DNA of 8,997 bases from Actinomycetes bacterium (GCA_021792075.1 JAJYVK010000045.1:1-8997); one strand, 5' to 3'. Positions 1-6,277 are shown, counted from the first letter of the stretch. Translations and numbers: made by a program. Notes: a model not told the origin generated them from the sequence alone.

Positions 1-82
1 GTATTCCAATCGCTGCCCCATCCGCCATCGTTTCATTTGGGCAACGCGTTGACCAGGGAAAAGTAAGTAATTGTTTGACGCA

Positions 83-91
83 TGGTATTAT
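83..91 (+). promoter_or_regulatory. Extended -10 promoter of the FmdB-family gene
   Basis: TGG (83-85) followed by TATTAT (86-91) forms an extended -10 element (TGn-TATTAT, 5 of 6 matches to TATAAT). No good -35 box stands 16-18 nt upstream. The TTGACG at 75-80 is too close to serve this -10, which fits an extended -10 promoter that does not need one. Transcription would begin near 97-99, inside the CIRCE element, so a bound repressor would block the start site. The leader would be about 47 nt long. Confidence 0.55.
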
Positions 92-117
92 TAGCACTCA
101 GGATAGTTGAGTGCTAA
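91..117 (+). promoter_or_regulatory. CIRCE operator (HrcA binding site)
   Basis: TTAGCACTC (91-99), a 9-nt spacer (100-108) and GAGTGCTAA (109-117) make a perfect 9-bp inverted repeat that matches the CIRCE consensus at every position. CIRCE is the operator of HrcA, the heat-shock repressor that normally controls groESL and dnaK operons. Here the site overlaps the predicted transcription start of the FmdB-family gene, with 27 nt between its end and the GTG start codon. No chaperone gene lies downstream in the window. A leftward-reading gene beyond the left edge could in principle share the site. Confidence 0.93.
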
Positions 118-144
118 TTGAGCACAGGAACCTGGAGGAAGTAG

Positions 145-342
145 GTGCCGACCTACGAATATATGTGTGCAGATTGCAAGAGACGGTTTGACGTCTTTCA
201 GTCGTTTTCAGAGGAGTCTCTCACGACCTGTGAGGTTTGTGGAGGCAGTTTGAAGAAAGTCTTTGGGTCAGTGGGGATCATGTTCAAAGGCTCAGGATTT
301 TATAAGACCGATTCCCGACCTGCGGCAAGTTCGGAGAGCTAG
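145..342 (+). CDS. FmdB-family zinc-ribbon protein (putative regulatory protein)
   Basis: This 65-residue protein has the layout of the FmdB/CxxC_CxxC_SSSS zinc-ribbon family: an N-terminal MPTYEY, a metal-binding pair C8-x2-C11 and C29-x2-C32, and the typical FKGSGFYKTDSR segment at about residues 47-58. Four cysteines should hold one zinc ion. The family is named after a proposed regulator of formamidase genes, but its real role is poorly known; DNA binding or protein contact are both possible. The GTG start is chosen because GGAGG (134-138) precedes it by 6 nt. The length is usual for short members, which often lack the longer serine-rich tail. A perfect CIRCE element lies just upstream, so heat-shock induction through HrcA is likely. 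The stop codon overlaps that of the convergent PHP gene. Family assignment is firm; function is not. Confidence 0.9.
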   Translation: MPTYEYMCADCKRRFDVFQSFSEESLTTCEVCGGSLKKVFGSVGIMFKGSGFYKTDSRPAASSES

Positions 343-1049
343 TCGGATATAGGTGGGACCACCTGAAGAGGCCAGGACTTACGAGGGTCGCAGTAGCGAC
401 CGAATGGAACTGCATGGCGTGCGGCGTCCAAAAAGCTTGACGGAGAGCTAAACCAAGGCATGACGGCTCCCGATGATCCAATCGAGCTTGCAACGTGGGA
501 ATCTGACCCGCCAAGCAAGGGTACGGAAAATTCTCTGCCAAGCTCGGCGAGTAGAGAATTTACCGCAAGAGATTTTGAATTGTAGAGTTCGATTGCGTCC
601 AGGTATCCGTTGTCGAGAGCTGACATGAGACCGCTTAAGTCCACTGAGAAGCGGCGTTCGTCGAGAGCGTGGCAGAGATAGACAATTCCTCCCTGGTCCC
701 TAATGGCTTTGGATGCATCGGCTAGCTTCAGCCCGGATGGGATCTTCTGGCTCAGAAAGAGCCCAATTATCTCACCTTCGGTAACCCTTTGCTCCTGTCC
801 ACAGATGATCCGCGGGCCTAAGGCCTCCTCAAGCAAGGGGAAAGCGGAGATGCTTTGGTGGTCGGTGATGAATACATGCGTCAATTCGGATTTCTCGAAC
901 TCTCGACAATACTGCTCGATTGAGGTGTTCGAATCCCCGGAGAAATAGCTGTGGGTGTGGCAGTCGACTACCGCCATGCCCGGGATAACTTCCGGCTTGT
1001 CGGAGCGCCACAAAGTGTCGAAGGATTTCGAACTTTGCTCAAATACCAC
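339..1049 (-). CDS. PHP-domain metal-dependent phosphoesterase
   Basis: This 236-residue protein carries the metal ligands of the PHP (polymerase and histidinol phosphatase) fold in order: D29-C-H31-T-H33 (motif HxH), D39, T62-D63-H64, E86, H127, E154 in IELYN, and GGSD182-S-H184. Such enzymes bind two or three metal ions and hydrolyse phosphoesters; the substrate cannot be read from sequence. The stand-alone size and the ELYN/GGSDSH signatures resemble small YciV/TrpH-type PHP proteins (nucleotide or RNA 5'-end phosphoesterases), but the link is loose. The GTG start is preceded by GAGGGG (1060-1065) at 10 nt and overlaps the end of tldE by 11 nt, so translation is probably coupled. An internal ATG at codon 25 (977) is a weaker alternative. 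It is the last gene of the tldD-tldE operon, and its TAG stop overlaps the fmdB stop. Confidence 0.85.
   Translation of the reverse strand: MVFEQSSKSFDTLWRSDKPEVIPGMAVVDCHTHSYFSGDSNTSIEQYCREFEKSELTHVFITDHQSISAFPLLEEALGPRIICGQEQRVTEGEIIGLFLSQKIPSGLKLADASKAIRDQGGIVYLCHALDERRFSVDLSGLMSALDNGYLDAIELYNSKSLAVNSLLAELGREFSVPLLGGSDSHVASSIGSSGAVMPWFSSPSSFLDAARHAVPFGRYCDPRKSWPLQVVPPISD
351..364 (+). terminator. Small palindrome just past the shared stop codons
   Basis: AGGTGG (351-356) and CCACCT (359-364) are perfect inverted repeats with only two bases between them, lying 9 nt after the fmdB stop. With the second hairpin at 386-401 it may help end fmdB transcription, but there is no T-run, so it is not a standard intrinsic terminator. 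The sequence also encodes the C-terminal end of the PHP protein on the other strand. Confidence 0.25.
386..401 (+). terminator. Perfect 6-bp hairpin, possible U-less terminator
   Basis: GGTCGC (386-391), loop AGTA (392-395) and GCGACC (396-401) form a perfect GC-rich stem with a tetraloop, 44 nt past the fmdB stop codon and inside the 3' end of the convergent PHP gene. It could act on the fmdB transcript as a terminator or 3'-end stabiliser. No T-run follows, so the assignment is tentative. Confidence 0.3.
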
Positions 1050-2382
1050 TTAGCGATATCCCCTCGACCACCAGGCTGACGCCTGCGGCAACCGATGGGA
1101 TCCATTCGACGTCGTTTCCAACCGCCACCACCTCCTGGAGCATCCGTTGCAAGGACGAGGCGATGGTGAACTCCTTGACCGGCGAGCCAAGCTTTCCTGA
1201 CTTTATCAAAAGTCCTTCTGCTCCGACGGAGAAATCACCGGAGATCGGATTGACTCCTGAGTGAACGCCGCTTATGTTCTGAACGAGTACGCCGTTTTCA
1301 ATTGACTCGATCAGCTCTGGCTGGCTCTTGGTGCCGGGCGTCAGATACAGGGCTCTGGCTCCAACTCCAGGAGTGGAGCTGAATCCGCCGCGCACCGCAG
1401 AGGCCGTTGTACGTACACCGGCCCGGCGTGCCGAATAGGTGTCGTAGAGAAACCCTTGCAGAATGCCCTCGGCGATGAGGCTGTTGCTGCGCGATGCGTA
1501 GCCCTCCGCGTCGAAAACGGACGCGCCAAATGCAAAAGGGTTGGTAGGATCGTCTACCAGCGAGACCATTGGAGAAGCCACCTGCTCGTTCAAGCGGCCA
1601 GCAAAGAGGGACCGCCCTTTGATGACCGCCTCTCCCGAGAGTGTTCCCGAGATGATTGCTAGCAGCGTCGTCGTAACCTGCGGATCGAATAAAACCGTCA
1701 TCCTTGCAGAAGGTGGCTTGCTTGCTCCAAGGAGCCTTGTAGCTCGTTTCGTGGCGTCAGACGCTGCCTTGTCCAGATTCAGCTCGGAAATGGTTCTTCC
1801 AACCGAATACCCCCCGCCAGTCTGAGTCTCGTCGTTCTCTACGGCGATTGCGTGGGCGGAGATGAAGCTGAAGGTTTGTCGGTAGCTGGCCTTCATACCG
1901 GTGTTGGTAAAGACGGTCGCCATCGAACTCACATCACCGTAGTTGGCGGATTCTACGCTTTTGATTCGCTTGTCTGAGTTCTTGACAGTGGACTCCAGGT
2001 CAAGGGCGAGCGAGACCTTTTCGTCGGTTGAGTGCGAGGAAAGATCGTCTCGCCATAGGTCGAGATCTTTTGGAGCTACGTCGTCTGGGGTGCCAAGTCC
2101 GAGGTACTCATCTTCAGTTGCAAAAGAGGCATTGTCCCTTGCCTCCGTAATTGCGAACTCGATAGCGGAGGGGTCGAGGGTTCCCGCCCAGGCGAATCCC
2201 TGTCGGTGGTTGTTAACTATTCGAATTCCAACCCCGCTCGACTGCGACTTGGAAAGATTCTCTATTGCGCCGTTGTAAATCCGGATCGAGGTCTCTTCAT
2301 CCCAAGCGACGAAGGCCTCGACCTCCTCACCCGGCATTGCCTGACTGACTATCTTTTCGGCGATTATCTCCAAGTCATCCAT
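1039..2382 (-). CDS. tldE: TldE/PmbA-type subunit of the TldD-TldE metalloprotease
   Basis: This 447-residue protein belongs to the TldD/PmbA family and is the TldE (PmbA) partner. It has the N-terminal sequence IRIYNGAIENLSKSQSSGVGIRIV, the central FDPQVTTTLLAIISGTLSGEAVIKGRSLFAGRL region and the C-terminal SGVNPISGDFSVGAEGLLI block. It lacks the HExxxH zinc motif of TldD, as expected for this subunit. In Escherichia coli TldD and TldE form a cytoplasmic heterodimer that threads unfolded peptides into a proteolytic chamber; known substrates include pro-microcin B17 and the antitoxin CcdA. The substrate here is unknown. The ATG start follows a perfect AGGAGG (2391-2396) by 8 nt, inside the end of tldD, with which it overlaps by 8 nt. 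Length matches the family (about 450 residues). Confidence 0.93.
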   Translation of the reverse strand: MDDLEIIAEKIVSQAMPGEEVEAFVAWDEETSIRIYNGAIENLSKSQSSGVGIRIVNNHRQGFAWAGTLDPSAIEFAITEARDNASFATEDEYLGLGTPDDVAPKDLDLWRDDLSSHSTDEKVSLALDLESTVKNSDKRIKSVESANYGDVSSMATVFTNTGMKASYRQTFSFISAHAIAVENDETQTGGGYSVGRTISELNLDKAASDATKRATRLLGASKPPSARMTVLFDPQVTTTLLAIISGTLSGEAVIKGRSLFAGRLNEQVASPMVSLVDDPTNPFAFGASVFDAEGYASRSNSLIAEGILQGFLYDTYSARRAGVRTTASAVRGGFSSTPGVGARALYLTPGTKSQPELIESIENGVLVQNISGVHSGVNPISGDFSVGAEGLLIKSGKLGSPVKEFTIASSLQRMLQEVVAVGNDVEWIPSVAAGVSLVVEGISLSGI

Positions 2383-3766
2383 TTGCGGTTCCTCCTATGG
2401 TTACTTCTGTGATCCGCACCGTTGCTTGCCCGCAGCCCACAGGAACACTCTGGCCGTCTTTACCACATGTGCCTGGCGTTATGGAGAAGTCATCTGCCAC
2501 CGCATCGATGTTTTTGAGAACTTCGGGGCCATTTCCGATGAGGTTGGCATCTCTGAGTGGTTCGGTGATCTCACCATCTTCGATCAGGTACGCCTCGGTC
2601 ATGCCAAAAACGAAGTCACCGGTGGCCGTGTTGACCTGTCCGCCGCCGAGACGAGCTACGTACACCCCGTGCTTCGTGTTTTCGATGATCGTCTCCGGCT
2701 TTTCACTCCCCTCCAAGAGGTAAGTGTTTGTCATCCGCACCATTGGCAGGTGCTGATAGCTTTGGCGCCTCCCATTACCGCTCGAGGCCCTGTTTGATTT
2801 TCGTGCTCTTAGCTCATCCCACATGTAGTCTGTCAATACTCCATCTTTGATGAGGACGTTTCTCTGAGAAGGCTTGCCTTCGTCGTCAATTTTGGCGGTT
2901 CCCCACTGTCTGTGAACGGTTCCGTCGTCCACAAGAGTAATCAGCGGAGAGGCGACCAGCTCACCGACCTTTCCCTTGTAAACGGACGAGTCCTTGATAA
3001 TGTGGTCGGCCTCCAACCCGTGGCCGCAAGCTTCATGGAACAAGATGCCACCGGATCCGCCCTGAAGTACTACGGGGAGGGTTCCAGATGGAGCCGGTCG
3101 GGCCGAGAGCTTGCGCACGGCCCGATTGGCTGCGAGGCTGGCAAGCTCTTCAATATCAACATCTTCGAACATCTCGAAGCCCATCGTGAAGGCGGCTGTC
3201 TCGTATCCGGTTTGCATTCCAGTGTCGCCGAAGGCCACCACAGACACAGCTATCCGGGTTCTCACCTGTTCGTCGGTAGCAAATACCCCATCTGTATTAG
3301 CCACGAGGATTCTTCTATGGGAGTCGCCATACCCCGCTGAAACCTGCTTAATAGCACCTGAAGTCGATCGGGCAACGTGGTTCATCTGCTGTAAAAGTTC
3401 AATCTTTTCTTTCTTGCCCACCTGGCTGGGGAGCAGAATGTCCTTGGAAAGTAAGTGCTCGCTCCTCTGTTCGAGCGCAACCGTCTTTGTTCCCGAGCCT
3501 GCGGACATAGCTACGCTCCTCGCAGCCTCCGCAGCTCTCAATAGTCCTGTTTCGCTCAGATCGGCTGTGTGGGCAAAACCTGTTGTGTCGCCAACGACAA
3601 CCCGGATGCCTGCACCTCTTGAAACTCCGGAACTAAGCTCTTCAACCTTTCCGTCATCAAACGCTGCTGAAGAGGACTTTTTGTCTTCGGCAAATATTTC
3701 TGCAAATTCACCGCCGCGAGCCACCGCGGCCGCCAACACCTTCTGGACTACCTCTTGTGAGATCAA
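2375..3766 (-). CDS. tldD: TldD zinc metalloprotease subunit
   Basis: This is the catalytic TldD subunit, about 463 residues from the preferred start. The zinc-protease motif HEACGH (HExxxH; residues 244-249) sits in GGILFHEACGHGLEADHI, and the conserved C-terminal cysteine is in GTCGKDGQ (about residue 434), followed by VPVGCGQATVRI. The usual ASPLITLVDDGT and NTATGDFVFGM blocks are present. With TldE it should form a peptide-degrading heterodimer in the cytoplasm. I place the start at TTG 3766 because AAAGGAG (3772-3778) lies 5 nt before it, and the protein then begins at the first family-like helix (ISQEVVQKVLAAAVARGGEFAEIF). The open frame extends to a GTG at 3802 (475 residues), which has no ribosome binding site and may be the start given by automatic callers. 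First gene of the tldD-tldE-PHP operon. Confidence 0.93.
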   Translation of the reverse strand: MISQEVVQKVLAAAVARGGEFAEIFAEDKKSSSAAFDDGKVEELSSGVSRGAGIRVVVGDTTGFAHTADLSETGLLRAAEAARSVAMSAGSGTKTVALEQRSEHLLSKDILLPSQVGKKEKIELLQQMNHVARSTSGAIKQVSAGYGDSHRRILVANTDGVFATDEQVRTRIAVSVVAFGDTGMQTGYETAAFTMGFEMFEDVDIEELASLAANRAVRKLSARPAPSGTLPVVLQGGSGGILFHEACGHGLEADHIIKDSSVYKGKVGELVASPLITLVDDGTVHRQWGTAKIDDEGKPSQRNVLIKDGVLTDYMWDELRARKSNRASSGNGRRQSYQHLPMVRMTNTYLLEGSEKPETIIENTKHGVYVARLGGGQVNTATGDFVFGMTEAYLIEDGEITEPLRDANLIGNGPEVLKNIDAVADDFSITPGTCGKDGQSVPVGCGQATVRITEVTIGGTANG

Positions 3767-3771
3767 GTTCA

Positions 3772-3778
3772 CTCCTTT
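3772..3778 (-). promoter_or_regulatory. Ribosome binding site that decides the tldD start
   Basis: On the minus strand these bases read AAAGGAG, a strong Shine-Dalgarno match 5 nt before the TTG at 3766. The in-frame GTG at 3772 lies on this motif itself and the GTG at 3802 lies upstream of it with no such motif, so the TTG is the best-supported start. Confidence 0.6.
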
Positions 3779-4029
3779 GTCACGATGAGCGACTGATTCC
3801 ACTCTATTGGCTGGAGTTGATCAAATGGAGGTTGGACAGTCACCTGCTCTATTTTCCTTCTCCGCAACTGCCCTAAAGAAGGAGCCGACTGGAACAGGCC
3901 TGCAGGCCCAGGGGATTCATCCGTTGGGCCAAAGACGATTAAGGCAAAGCCATGAAATTGGCATATCTGGAAGCGTCCTTCGCTGGTTTAAAAGGTTCGA
4001 GCCGAGCAATATCGTTCGAGGGTTCGTAG

Positions 4030-4344
4030 ATGTTTATCAGAGAGCCTCAATATAAGGCCCCTAGCGAATTTTTTAGGCCCCGGTCAAATTCTGATCTCGA
4101 GCAGCCTCTTAAAGCTTCTCTCAGCTCTGAAATATCACAGCTCGGTTCCAACAGCCGGGAGATGCGCAACGGGGCAGCGGTGGTTATCGAACTAAAGCGG
4201 AGATCTCAGCTGCACGCAGTCTGTGTTAGGGCTTGTAGTTCTCTGAAACTTGGAGCGCAACTAGAGCCCACAAAGATTAAGGAACAGTGGTCCGGTGGTG
4301 CAACCCCTCGAAGAGGAGGTGATCTGAGCCGCCTATGGGATTAA
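4030..4344 (+). CDS. Weak hypothetical ORF, 104 residues
   Basis: An ATG-initiated open frame of 104 codons with GAGGG (4018-4022) 7 nt upstream, ending 100 nt before the prenyl synthase gene on the same strand. I recognise no family, domain, signal peptide or membrane segment; the product is basic, polar and rich in serine and arginine. Codon choice is not obviously different from the neighbours, and that is the only argument for it beyond the upstream GAGGG. It may equally be a chance frame in a promoter region. Confidence 0.2.
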   Translation: MFIREPQYKAPSEFFRPRSNSDLEQPLKASLSSEISQLGSNSREMRNGAAVVIELKRRSQLHAVCVRACSSLKLGAQLEPTKIKEQWSGGATPRRGGDLSRLWD

Positions 4345-4430
4345 GGAGTCCCCCGGGGATATCGGTTGCGGGTGAGGTCGAGACAATAGGATGTAAATGG
4401 AAAGCTGACTAGACGTGAACGCATGCTCGT

Positions 4431-4437
4431 TTATATA
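4431..4437 (+). promoter_or_regulatory. Possible -10 region of the prenyl synthase gene (leaderless transcript?)
   Basis: The AT-only run TTATATA (4431-4437) ends 7 nt before the GTG at 4445. If it is a -10 element, transcription would begin at or next to the start codon and give a leaderless mRNA, which would explain why no Shine-Dalgarno motif precedes this GTG. It does not match TANNNT exactly, and CTGACT (4405-4410) is only a poor -35 at a long spacing. Confidence 0.25.
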
Positions 4438-4444
4438 GAGATTT

Positions 4445-5548
4445 GTGGGAGCGACGCAAGAGTGGAATGAAAGATCTGTGATACAAAAAGCCCCTGACTC
4501 CCTTGATTTTATTGCCAAAGAGGTTGAATCCCGTATAGAAAATCTCCTCAGCGAAGAGATCGTGAGATGGAGCGCAGTTGATGCCGATTTGGCCGAACCG
4601 CTCGGTTTTCTTAGAGAGATGGTCCTGGCAGGGGGAAAGCGGCTCCGTCCGGCTTTTGCTTACTGGGCTTACGTAGGTGTCGGCGGAGATCCCGACTCAG
4701 AGGAAATACTGAATGCCGGCTCGGCTCTGGAACTTTTGCACTCGTTTGCGATAATTCATGACGACATAATGGATGCTTCGCTCACCCGTCGAGGATTGGT
4801 CGCCTTGCACAAGCGATTTCAGGATAAGCACGAAGGTGTATTTTGGGCGGGTGAGTCGAGGAGATTTGGCGAAGGAGTGGCGATATTGCTCGGCGACATG
4901 GCGTTCGTCTACGCCGACAAGATGCTTGCTGGAGCGGGGGCGGAAGCGCAAAAAATCTTTACCGAGTTGAGGCTCGAGGTAAACGTAGGTCAGTATCTTG
5001 ATCTGATTGGGACAGCACGAAGCAAGGCTAAGTTGCGGATTCCCCTTGATCGGGCTCGGCTAATAGGCTTGTACAAGTCAGGGAAGTATACGGTCGAAAG
5101 GCCACTTCATCTCGGCGCCGCGCTGCTGGACAAGTTTGACGAGTTCGGCAAGCGCCTTTCCGGCTACGGACTCCCGCTAGGTGAAGCATTTCAACTTAGA
5201 GATGACCTGCTGGGCAGCTTCGGAGATCAGTCGGTCACAGGGAAACCTGTGGGTGAGGATCTTAGGGAGGGCAAACCAACACTGCTCGCGGCTATGGCTT
5301 TGGAGAGGGTGAATGGTTCGGATCGTAAATTCTTCAAGGATAGGTTCGGAGCCGAAGATCTTTGTTCCGAGGAGATCAATAAGTTCCAGGAGATCTTTAT
5401 CGGGACCGGTGCCAAGTTGGATGTCGAACGGCTTGTCAATCGACTTCGCGTTCAAGCCGTCACAGCTGTGGCATCTTCAGGCCTGACGGCCAAGGCGATC
5501 GCAGAGCTGTCGGATCTGGCGGATTACGTGGCAAACAGAGAGCTATAG
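4445..5548 (+). CDS. trans-Polyprenyl diphosphate synthase, probably geranylgeranyl diphosphate synthase
   Basis: This 367-residue protein is a class I trans-prenyltransferase that adds isopentenyl diphosphate units to an allylic diphosphate. It shows GGKRLRP (63-69) for substrate binding, the first aspartate-rich motif D106-D107-I-M-D110 with R115-R116, GQ183-Y, KSGKYTVERP (211-220), and the second motif R252-D253-D254-L-L-G-S-F-G-D261, a form common in actinobacterial homologues. Phe101, five residues before the first motif, and a motif without insertion fit a C20 (type I geranylgeranyl) product better than a long-chain one; C15 cannot be excluded. The start is GTG 4445 just after an in-frame stop (TAG 4436-4438); GTG 4478 is an alternative. 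Neither has a strong ribosome binding site. It would use precursors from the pathway begun by the downstream dxs, possibly for carotenoids, quinones or other terpenoids. Confidence 0.93.
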   Translation: MGATQEWNERSVIQKAPDSLDFIAKEVESRIENLLSEEIVRWSAVDADLAEPLGFLREMVLAGGKRLRPAFAYWAYVGVGGDPDSEEILNAGSALELLHSFAIIHDDIMDASLTRRGLVALHKRFQDKHEGVFWAGESRRFGEGVAILLGDMAFVYADKMLAGAGAEAQKIFTELRLEVNVGQYLDLIGTARSKAKLRIPLDRARLIGLYKSGKYTVERPLHLGAALLDKFDEFGKRLSGYGLPLGEAFQLRDDLLGSFGDQSVTGKPVGEDLREGKPTLLAAMALERVNGSDRKFFKDRFGAEDLCSEEINKFQEIFIGTGAKLDVERLVNRLRVQAVTAVASSGLTAKAIAELSDLADYVANREL

Positions 5549-5661
5549 CAGTCCTCTGCCCGCTTCGCGGTCGAGATCCGAGAGTAGGAGTTCCCGCCGA
5601 CGTTGGGTTGATTCGGACTTGCCGCCCACGAAATTGAGTTCGAGACGCAGCTGGCAGGGAG

Positions 5662-5805
5662 ATGTCGAGAATAGTTGAGATAATGCCAAGCAAGACGAAT
5701 ACCGAGCGCCCTTTTGTCTTTGCCCCTCTACTCGGAGGTTGCTTCATGGTTTTGGAGGCTTTCGGAGCGGCTGCTGTCGAGCATTTTTTGACCCCGGAGT
5801 TGTGA
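5662..5805 (+). CDS. Possible small protein of 47 residues with a hydrophobic segment
   Basis: ATG 5662 opens a 47-codon frame whose product has a charged N-terminal part (about residues 1-16) and then a mostly hydrophobic stretch PFVFAPLLGGCFMVLEAFGAAAVE (about 17-40), which could be a single membrane segment although it includes a glutamate. AGGGAG lies directly against this ATG with no spacing; a second ATG at codon 8 (5683) would lack a good ribosome binding site. No family is recognised. Coding status is doubtful. Confidence 0.2.
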   Translation: MSRIVEIMPSKTNTERPFVFAPLLGGCFMVLEAFGAAAVEHFLTPEL

Positions 5806-6088
5806 ATTTTTCTGCCGCCGCGAGGATACCTAGTAGCCTCAGGGCAACGGCAATCCAACTCAAGCACTACTTGGCGCATAACCACTTTCTACCACGGCCT
5901 ACGTCGTCTAGGTGCCAGTTACGAGTTGGCCGCCCTGAAGCAGGAGCAGGTAACCGCTGGTAACACTGCAGCCTCTCGGATCTTTACCATGTTCTCGCTG
6001 CGAAATACTTCGACAGCATTGGCATTCTCCAACTCATATGAACTTCAACTTTTCGAATCGCCCGGTGCTGGCCCGCATGCCGGGTGAT

Positions 6089-6125
6089 GCGGCAGGGGCG
6101 CAGCTGTCAGGGCCCCCTATGCCGC
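6089..6125 (+). other. Strong bulged hairpin in the dxs upstream region
   Basis: GCGGCA (6089-6094) pairs with TGCCGC (6120-6125), and directly inside it GGGGC (6095-6099) pairs with GCCCC (6112-6116). This gives 11 perfect GC-rich base pairs with a 3-nt bulge (6117-6119) and a 12-nt loop. GCTC (6124-6127) can instead pair with GAGC (6135-6138), which would open the outer stem. No T-run follows. It may be a structured RNA element or a protein-binding palindrome. Confidence 0.35.
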
Positions 6126-6249
6126 TCAATGTTGGAGCATTAATGATCTTGGACCACATAAGCTGGTATTTGATATATCACTGAGAGATGTCGTGTTGGC
6201 TTTACTTGGCCGGTCTGCCGATTCTCGAAGGTAACCACAGAGTCATAAA

Positions 6250-6277
6250 TTGAGTTATTTTATATATTGGATAATTT
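6250..6277 (+). promoter_or_regulatory. Probable dxs promoter
   Basis: In an AT-rich island (about 6245-6286) TTGAGT (6250-6255) is followed after 16 nt by TAATTT (6272-6277), which fits the actinobacterial TANNNT pattern. An overlapping GATAAT (6270-6275) is closer to consensus but only 14 nt from the -35. Either would start transcription near 6283-6285 and give a leader of about 80 nt. Confidence 0.4.

Larger units (their letters stand above)
3803..4444. other. Divergent intergenic region between tldD and the prenyl synthase gene
   Basis: About 640 nt separate the two divergent genes. The minus strand has no open frame of note and must carry the tldD promoter, but no clear -35/-10 pair stands out. 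The plus strand has one weak ORF at 4030-4344, described separately. Other structure is limited: a direct repeat of AGGCCCC at about 4056-4062 and 4075-4081, a small CCTC-GAA-GAGG hairpin near 4307-4317, and the palindrome CCCCGGGG near 4352-4359. I could not match any known tRNA, tmRNA, RNase P RNA, SRP RNA or riboswitch core. Confidence 0.4.

Noticed and set aside
1..66. Open plus-strand frame from the left edge to TAA at 64-66, as if the end of an upstream gene
   Set aside because: Only 21 codons are visible and the residues match no family I recognise. A short leftward frame from ATG 36 is equally open, so I assign neither.
75..80. TTGACG as a -35 box for fmdB
   Set aside because: At 16-18 nt downstream there is no acceptable -10 sequence, while TATTAT at 86-91 is too close. 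The extended -10 reading is better.
3111..3788. 225-codon plus-strand ORF
   Set aside because: It is the antisense shadow of tldD, which has clear motifs and a ribosome binding site.
3985..4030. TTCGA motifs resembling tRNA T-loops
   Set aside because: The flanking five bases do not pair, and no acceptor stem or anticodon arm can be drawn around them.
5460..5885. 141-codon minus-strand ORF
   Set aside because: It overlaps the certain prenyl synthase gene antisense by about 90 nt, resembles no family and has a low-complexity basic composition.
6038..6184. 48-codon plus-strand ORF ending in a hydrophobic segment
   Set aside because: There is no ribosome binding site, and it covers the strong bulged hairpin, whose structure better explains the sequence.
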